A stretch of DNA of 64,000 nt, taken from the NCBI GenBank assembly GCA_019055375.1, contig JAHQIW010000119.1, positions 186,001 to 250,000 of the forward strand, given 5' to 3'. Position numbers and translations under genes: made by a program. The notes under the pieces are model-generated. The model was not told the origin of the DNA. It made no database searches and saw nothing but the letters and a program-made list of their open reading frames with translations. Positions 58,816 to 64,000 of this stretch are shown one piece after another. Source of the DNA: Parelaphostrongylus tenuis (Eukaryota > Nematoda > Chromadorea > Rhabditida > Metastrongylidae). Numbering within the stretch: the stretch's first letter is position 1; every line of letters begins with the position of its first letter.

Positions 58816-59832
58816 TTTTAATTTGCTCGTTTGTTTATTTACGAATCAGCTTGCTAATACGATTTCAATGTAACAGTTTCAGACTATAGGAGTAAATAAA
58901 GCCACTTCTCTGCCTCAAATTTGTCTCCATGCTTTCTTGTATCTTTTTTCTATTTCATGCTTTGACGAACACTCATGAGACTCAAAAATTGGCATTCGCT
59001 GCCTGAAGGTTGCTTTATCTCAACGTGCTCAAACCCAAATTCAAACTCTTTGTAGAACTTTTACCTGTGTTTATATGCGACTAACTTCCTCAACTATCAC
59101 TTCCCAAGCACTTTATAGAAAGGATCATCTAATCTTCGCTAAATTCACAAACTTCGTCTTAGTCCTCCTCAAAGCATATAATGATCGCTCAGGTGAATGC
59201 TGTCCAAGCCTTTTTCACATTTTTGTTGATTTCACTACTGTATTATCAGCTTCAGCTTGTAAGGTAGAAGTGTCCAATGTTTTTGACTTGACTATATCAG
59301 CTGCAATCTCGCTCGGTTGGATAACACACTTCCACTAATTCCTCGTACCTTGTTGAATCAACGAATTGGGAACTAGCGGAATTCCTGTTGACTTTTGTAG
59401 CTCGCGAGAGCTGTTCAACGACTTATAATCGTTCAAGAAGGTGGAACGCATACATGTAGTTTAGTGAAACTATTTAAGTCTTTTACTAATGGTGAATAAC
59501 CCAAAACCGTTACCTGCCGCGTAGCGTAAAAACAAGCCAAGGTTTTGCGACTCCTCGCGCCTCTCTGAAAAGCAACGGGAGAGTTAAGGGGAGACTTACA
59601 AAGACATAGATTCCCCACTTCATGGAGAGGCAGGCAGAAAATTACATAAAATTTGAAAGACTTTGGCGCAACGAAGGATTTCTTGCGTTATTACTGCTTG
59701 ACATTCTAGATCACCGTGTCCACAATAAAATTGTGCAGTCAAGTGTTGAGTAAGTTGAGTGATGAACTAGATTTTTCATAATTATAATTTGAGCCAACAT
59801 GTCATACGGACTTGTAATGGGCTCTTGTACGG

Positions 59833-59873
59833 ACCGGTACACGTTATTGGACCTGACAGCCTCGTCAGTCGGG
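59833..59873 (-). ncRNA. Hammerhead ribozyme relic, tandem unit 1
   Basis: On the minus strand, stem I CCCGA and core CTGACGA are kept, but GACGAAACAC of the canonical copy is changed to TCCAATAAC, removing GAAA. The GTA site remains. Probably inactive. Confidence 0.45.
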
Positions 59874-60145
59874 CGGAGCCCGTTGTGTTCTAGTCTTTTT
59901 AGCCAATCCTTCCGGGAGCCCTACTCACCCTATAGAGAGGTAGCGAAGACAAACGATTTACACTGTAAGTCAAGTAAAATTAGCACCAAACATGCAATGT
60001 TGTACACTCGATTGATTTTGGTCTAGTATTTTAACAAATTTTGCCTTTGTTTTGAGTGTTTTATTAAGACCATGTTCTAATTTCAATATATCTCTTAATT
60101 ATCACTTGCAACATGTCATACGGTCTTGTAATGGGCTCTTGTACG

Positions 60146-60188
60146 GCCCGATACACGTTATTGGACCCCACAGCCTCGTCAGTCGGGC
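60146..60188 (-). ncRNA. Hammerhead ribozyme relic, tandem unit 2
   Basis: It has stem I GCCCGA/TCGGGC, core CTGACGA and the GTA site, with the same replacement of GAAA by AATA as unit 1. The shared lesion indicates the two units derive from one already mutated copy. Confidence 0.45.
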
Positions 60189-60736
60189 GGAGCCCGTTGT
60201 GTTCTAGTCTTTTTAGCCAATCCTCTTGGGAGCCCTACTCTTCCTATGAAGAGGTAGCGAAGACGAACGATTTACACTGTAGGTCAGGTGAAATTAGCAT
60301 CGAACATACAGTGTTGTACACTCGATTGCTCTTTGGCTTGAATTTTATAATATTATGCATACTTCGACATTTTAAGTTCGAGATAAGCTAGATTTAACTT
60401 ACTGTCCTTTATTTCTTCATGACAAGGCAGCAGTTGCATGGTTGGGTGATGTGTAAATTGAGCTGACGAATGTGCTACCAAACAAATTAGTGATGTCGAA
60501 ATAATGATGTAAAGTCAGCAATGTCTCAAAATTCGTCTCTGAACCTATAACATACTGTCCAATCACAGCGTCGGATTAGAATCAGTACTTGATTAATAAA
60601 CAGTAATTAGTAAGGACGAGGGGATTCCGTTTTTTGAGTTCATCGTTCTGATGTACAGCTCACAGATAGAAAAAAGCAGCCAAAAATGCGCTCAAGAGGT
60701 TCTGAATGATTCTAAAGATTCTTACTTATCGTACCT

Positions 60737-60756
60737 ACGTACACTATAACGTACGT
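60737..60756. promoter_or_regulatory. Near-palindrome upstream of receptor exon 1 (unit D)
   Basis: ACGTACACTATAACGTACGT lies about 140 bases before the ATG at 60896, in the same place and with the same plan as in unit C. It could be a regulator site or a core promoter element; the sequence alone does not decide. Confidence 0.5.
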
Positions 60757-60895
60757 GCGATACGTCATGCGCTGAACATGTGCTGGCGAGATTAAGAGTA
60801 GCGCTACCTGTTTAAATCTAATTTTCGTAACCTGATTAGCTCCAGTAAAGTGTTTTGAGGTCTTGTTTTTAACAGATAACTTGCGGATTTCCCAC

Positions 60896-63800
60896 ATGGA
60901 AATCCTCTCAAGCATCCCGATGTATATTCACTCGGAAAACATTGCGGTGTCGGCAATTATGGTCGTGGTGAGTCTAAACTTAATACTACTGTATTTGTTG
61001 AAAATAACAGTTTCTTTGAATTTCTACTGCGTGATAAATTCCTATTGTTGAATTTCTGCGTTGGATTTTTTCGAACCTCTTAACAAGACTACTTAGATAC
61101 GGCGCATAGTACATTCTTATGATGTCATTCTGTAAGATTCTACATTAACCCATTCCGTACCCTTCAATTACAGCGAAACTGATAAAGAATTATATCATGT
61201 CATTTTTGCGAAATCGAAGGACGAAGTCATTGCTCGTTTAAAAATCAGTCATTGGTGAAGACGTGAGGAAATAACTTCTTGAGATCGTCATTTTGTTGTT
61301 TTGTTCAGCTTCTTGCTTTGTAATTTATCCAGGACCGACTGTCTATGAACCTCGAAATATTTTTAATAAATGGATAGTTTCTTCTGTTAAGCCGTTCCGA
61401 GGTGTCAGTGGTACTATTTGAATATTAGCGAAGCAATACAACAATACAATATAATGCAGCATGAATATTACATTAATCGTGGTGGCTAACCTATCGTCTT
61501 CTTCAGAGTCGTTTGATATTTTTGTTGTATCAATTATTCATTGAAGAACAGCCTCGTAGGGTCAGTGTATCACTGGGTTGCTTGCTTTGCTCAAAAAGAC
61601 AATGTATAGGTTGGAAAAAAAGGGCTTTCTTAGGTCAAGGTTATAAGCTCAGCAGTTGATCGACATTCGAAGCATTGGTCGTAATATGGACAGTGTTATG
61701 GCGCCACTGTGTCCATATGCTATGGATCGGAACAATGGACAGAATGAGAATTATTAATATTTCACCATAACAATGTTACATTTACTATCGAAGCCTATGC
61801 AAGCCTCTGTGGACATATCACCTGCGTGACAAAATTAAAACTTTGCTCTTCTTGCACGCTTCGTGGCACTGATTCTTTGCACTGTTATGTTAGTCACTAT
61901 CATAACTTGCCGCTAATCCGTATTGCTGAGTTAATATAGTTTATATTGCCGGAAAATTTTATTGGACAGAGACAAAATGATAGGACAAAAATTTCGATAA
62001 ATTGCTAACAAACTGGAATTCATTTACACTTTAGAACATGTGGCTTGTTGATAGGCTACAACACGAAGCTAGGATCAACGAATGCACAGTGTAATGTTGT
62101 TCGTGATGACAAAATTGCAGACCGTAATCAAAAGCTCAGTTTAGGCAAAACTTTGGAGACTAAGTCCCAAAGAAATCGGATGGCCATATAACTTGGCAAG
62201 TAGTCGTGACACGCACTGAAAGATGAATTTTTACTATAACACCTTACGACACGTTGCTCCTCCGATGCTAGATTGATGGAGATGGGCCATAAAACTGTCT
62301 CCTATCAAACTCGTAAACCTCTTGCTTACAAACAGCACTCATGCAAGCTTTTCAGCGCCTTCCTATGTGGGAAATTCCTTAGGAACCATGCAAAAATCAA
62401 AAACGCTCTGGGTCACTTTTCCATCCCCAGAATTACAGTTTTGCACAGCCGGAGAGTTTAGACTTTTTCGTCACTTGCAAAATTGTGTGGAATCTGAAAG
62501 ATCTCACTTCGATTATTATAGCTTATCCCAAGCTGCTATGTAATTGCAGAGGTGTAAGCTTGATTTTTTCCACACTCATTTCGGAACGAACGAAAATGTG
62601 AGATCCTGTTGCTTTCAAAGTGGAAGTTTAATAAAATGCAGTAAAGTTGTGTGCTTATAAAGCAAAAGTAAAATTAATGAGTTCTAGATTGGAGTATTTG
62701 GCCTGGTCTCAAACACCGCTGCTATATTATCCGTGCGATACAATCCAGCCTTGCGGAGTTCATTTGGTCTGTTGTGTCTCTCACATAGCATCGCCAATAT
62801 GGGCTCTCTACTCATCTTCGTGTTCTGGATCACACCGATTACACTGCTGTGAATGTTTATAACTTCCAAGTTTAAAAATTTTTAGAGAATTGGTTGCAAT
62901 ATATGTGAAAGCAAACGTAGAGTAAGATATTGCTTCCGGCGATACGGTAATTAGATCACTGTTTCTCCCCCGTAAACACAGTTTTTCATTAAGCACAACA
63001 CCGTGAGAAGTAGCTTAGTACAAATAGACGCGCATACAATAGTGTTATGGAAAATATCTGATGATGGAATCATGAGTTATAACTCCACTATGATTCATGT
63101 TTCTCCTCGGACAGCGCTCAATCGTTCAGAGAAATCTTGAATTCTTTATAGTGCAGTAATGCCTTGAATTCGTTTTTCAGGTAAAGCTAATTAAAGGCAA
63201 GGCTTCGGAAATTTTGATTCTAATTTTTCTACACCAAAAAATCTTTGCGTATATTAGTTGTGAACCCCATTTACCACGGCAGTGCGCAGAGACTACTACA
63301 CAGTCGAACATAAAATGAGTCCTCAGAGTTATTTAAGCATGGATGGTTCCCAGGCTTTTTTGAGAAGTTGTGACAAAACCATTGAGATTAACGCGAAGTA
63401 CCTGAGCTTTGTCTAGATAGAGCCACTTTTCAAAGAGTTTTACGGCGAATAATTCAATTCTGTAGCAAAAAATTTCATACTCTACACTTTTACAGCTGTG
63501 TTATGATGATGTAACTATGTAGCCAAGTATTCTGAGGGATTTGCATGACTCTAAATCACAGTAGGAAGATAAGCAAGCGCTTCAGCCATACAGGAGCGAA
63601 ACAGTTGAATGAGGAGGCACAGATGAGGAGCGAGATTAGTTCCCCGTCCAAGGTTCATCGTTCTCCATATCCTTCTGCATCCTTGGATTCCCAAAGAAGT
63701 ATCACATTACTATAGGCGCATCGGAAAAAGGAAAAAATGCGCTTGATTCTCAAAGTGGATAAAAAGTGCTAGGTAGCAGATATAATAGTAATAAATCTTA

Positions 63801-64000
63801 TAATTTTTAGTGGAAGAGCGTTGTCGAGCGGACTGATTGACAAACTGTTCGGTATGGTGAGTGTTATATTCTGGTATGTATGCATCTACTCTCACCTCAC
63901 CATTGCCTTAAACAGGCTCATTGCCATCAGATTTCCTCTTCAAGTTTCTGGTTTGCTGACTACGAGGAAAACCTTTCTCGCAATTCTGTTCTCCTTGATG
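60896..64000 (+). CDS. srx-type seven-transmembrane chemoreceptor, unit D (partial, intact so far)
   Basis: Likely functional srx-class receptor, cut by the right edge. E1 60896-60967 (24 codons, MEILSSIPMYIHSENIAVSA then IMVV) ends in phase 0 at GTGAGTC. E2 62688-62848 (161 bases) opens IGVFGLVSNTAAIL, carries TM1 and TM2 (SFGLLCLSHSIANMGSLLIF) and ends WITPIT plus two bases before GTGAATG. E3 starts at 63811 after TTTTTAG with one base, so phases match. It holds TM3, the NRLIAIRFPLQV motif in the DRY position and the start of TM4. No stop or shift occurs in any exon. TTTTTAACAG at 60866-60875, 20 bases before the ATG, could be a trans-splice acceptor. Exons 4-8 must lie beyond the window. 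A 62-codon frame through E1 into intron 1 is not the real product. Confidence 0.8.
60968..62687 (+). other. Intron 1 of unit D, no gene
   Basis: No recognised repeat. Two overlapping frames (62273-62543, 62-73 codons) have no known motif. The acceptor before E2 (GAGTTCTAG) is less pyrimidine-rich than in unit C (AATTTCAG), yet exon length and phase are conserved. Confidence 0.35.
62849..63810 (+). other. Intron 2 of unit D, no gene
   Basis: Nothing recognised except weak similarity at its start to the same intron of units B and C (GTGAATGTTTATAA beside GTGAGTGTTCATAT). Confidence 0.35.

Larger units (their letters stand above)
59772..60340 (-). repeat. Two head-to-tail hammerhead repeat units (period 314)
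   Basis: GTCATACGG at 59801 recurs at 60115. Both units share GTAATGGGCTCTTGTACGG, GTCGGGCGGAGCCCGTTGTG, TTCTAGTCTTTTTAGCCAAT and the ending GTTGTACACTCGATTG. The opening TTTGAGTGTTTTATTAAGAC is seen before the second unit. Head-to-tail organisation is what is expected of retrozyme-like or Penelope terminal repeats processed by hammerheads. Both lie in the 5' flank of receptor unit D. Confidence 0.7.
57950..60895 (+). other. Duplicated upstream flank of receptor unit D, with insertions
   Basis: 58100-58420 aligns with the flanks of units A-C (for example TTTTACGTGGAATGAACAAC beside GTGCACGTGGAATGAACTAC at 33677). Inside the flank sit an AT microsatellite, a SINE, repeat R2 (59040-59340) and two tandem hammerhead units. 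No other gene is seen. Confidence 0.45.

Noticed and set aside
1..64000. CRISPR arrays, bacterial operons or prophage
   Set aside because: No regularly spaced repeats, ribosome binding sites or dense uninterrupted ORFs. Spliced exons and nematode elements show a eukaryotic nuclear origin.

Overview
This is nuclear DNA of a nematode, most likely a strongylid (hookworm-like) parasite. The signs are small spliced genes with nematode-type splice sites, a chemoreceptor family of the srx type (serpentine receptor class X), copies of the nematode telomere unit TTAGGC, RTE-clade LINEs of a type I associate with hookworm-like genomes, Penelope-like elements with a GIY-YIG nuclease, mariner remnants and tRNA-derived SINEs. 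No ordinary housekeeping gene, rRNA, convincing functional tRNA or CRISPR array is visible. All calls come from reading the sequence; no database search was run.

Backbone. The window is a direct tandem array of one gene unit, an eight-exon srx-type seven-transmembrane receptor, with all copies on the + strand. Unit A (2.27-8.56 kb) is a pseudogene with every exon recognisable. Unit B (14.20-23.20 kb) is almost intact, with one clear one-base lesion in exon 4. Unit X (30.1-32.1 kb) is a relic of exons 3 to 5. Unit C (35.95-53.90 kb) is broken and inflated by transposons. Unit D (60.90 kb to the right edge) has three intact in-phase exons and runs off the window. The upstream flanks of A, B, C and D also align, so the duplicated unit includes roughly 1-2.7 kb of promoter DNA. 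A, C and D carry a near-palindrome centred on TATA about 110-160 bases before exon 1.

Insertions. An almost complete Penelope-like element (37.1-43.8 kb) sits in intron 1 of unit C with LTR-like ends. A 3.5 kb RTE LINE splits its reverse transcriptase, and a 114-base element with a 14-base target duplication is nested inside the LINE. Further RTE pieces lie at 18.1-18.4, 23.8-26.0, 48.6-49.9 and 55.0-56.1 kb. Penelope pieces lie at 10.6, 27.0, 28.1-29.6, 45.1, 51.1-53.2 and 56.3-57.0 kb. Mariner remnants lie at 7.7-8.35 and 20.6-21.0 kb.

Most unusual content. Hammerhead ribozyme motifs occur in two non-coding repeat families. One family has a unit of about 315 bases (9.75, 12.25, 32.1 and 59.8-60.3 kb, sometimes head to tail). 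Its copy at 12349-12391 (minus strand) has every canonical core position and complementary stems. The other is a 300-base palindrome at 7433-7733 with one hammerhead per arm. Other curiosities are an inverted pair of telomere repeats (31069-31113) and several fold-back repeats.
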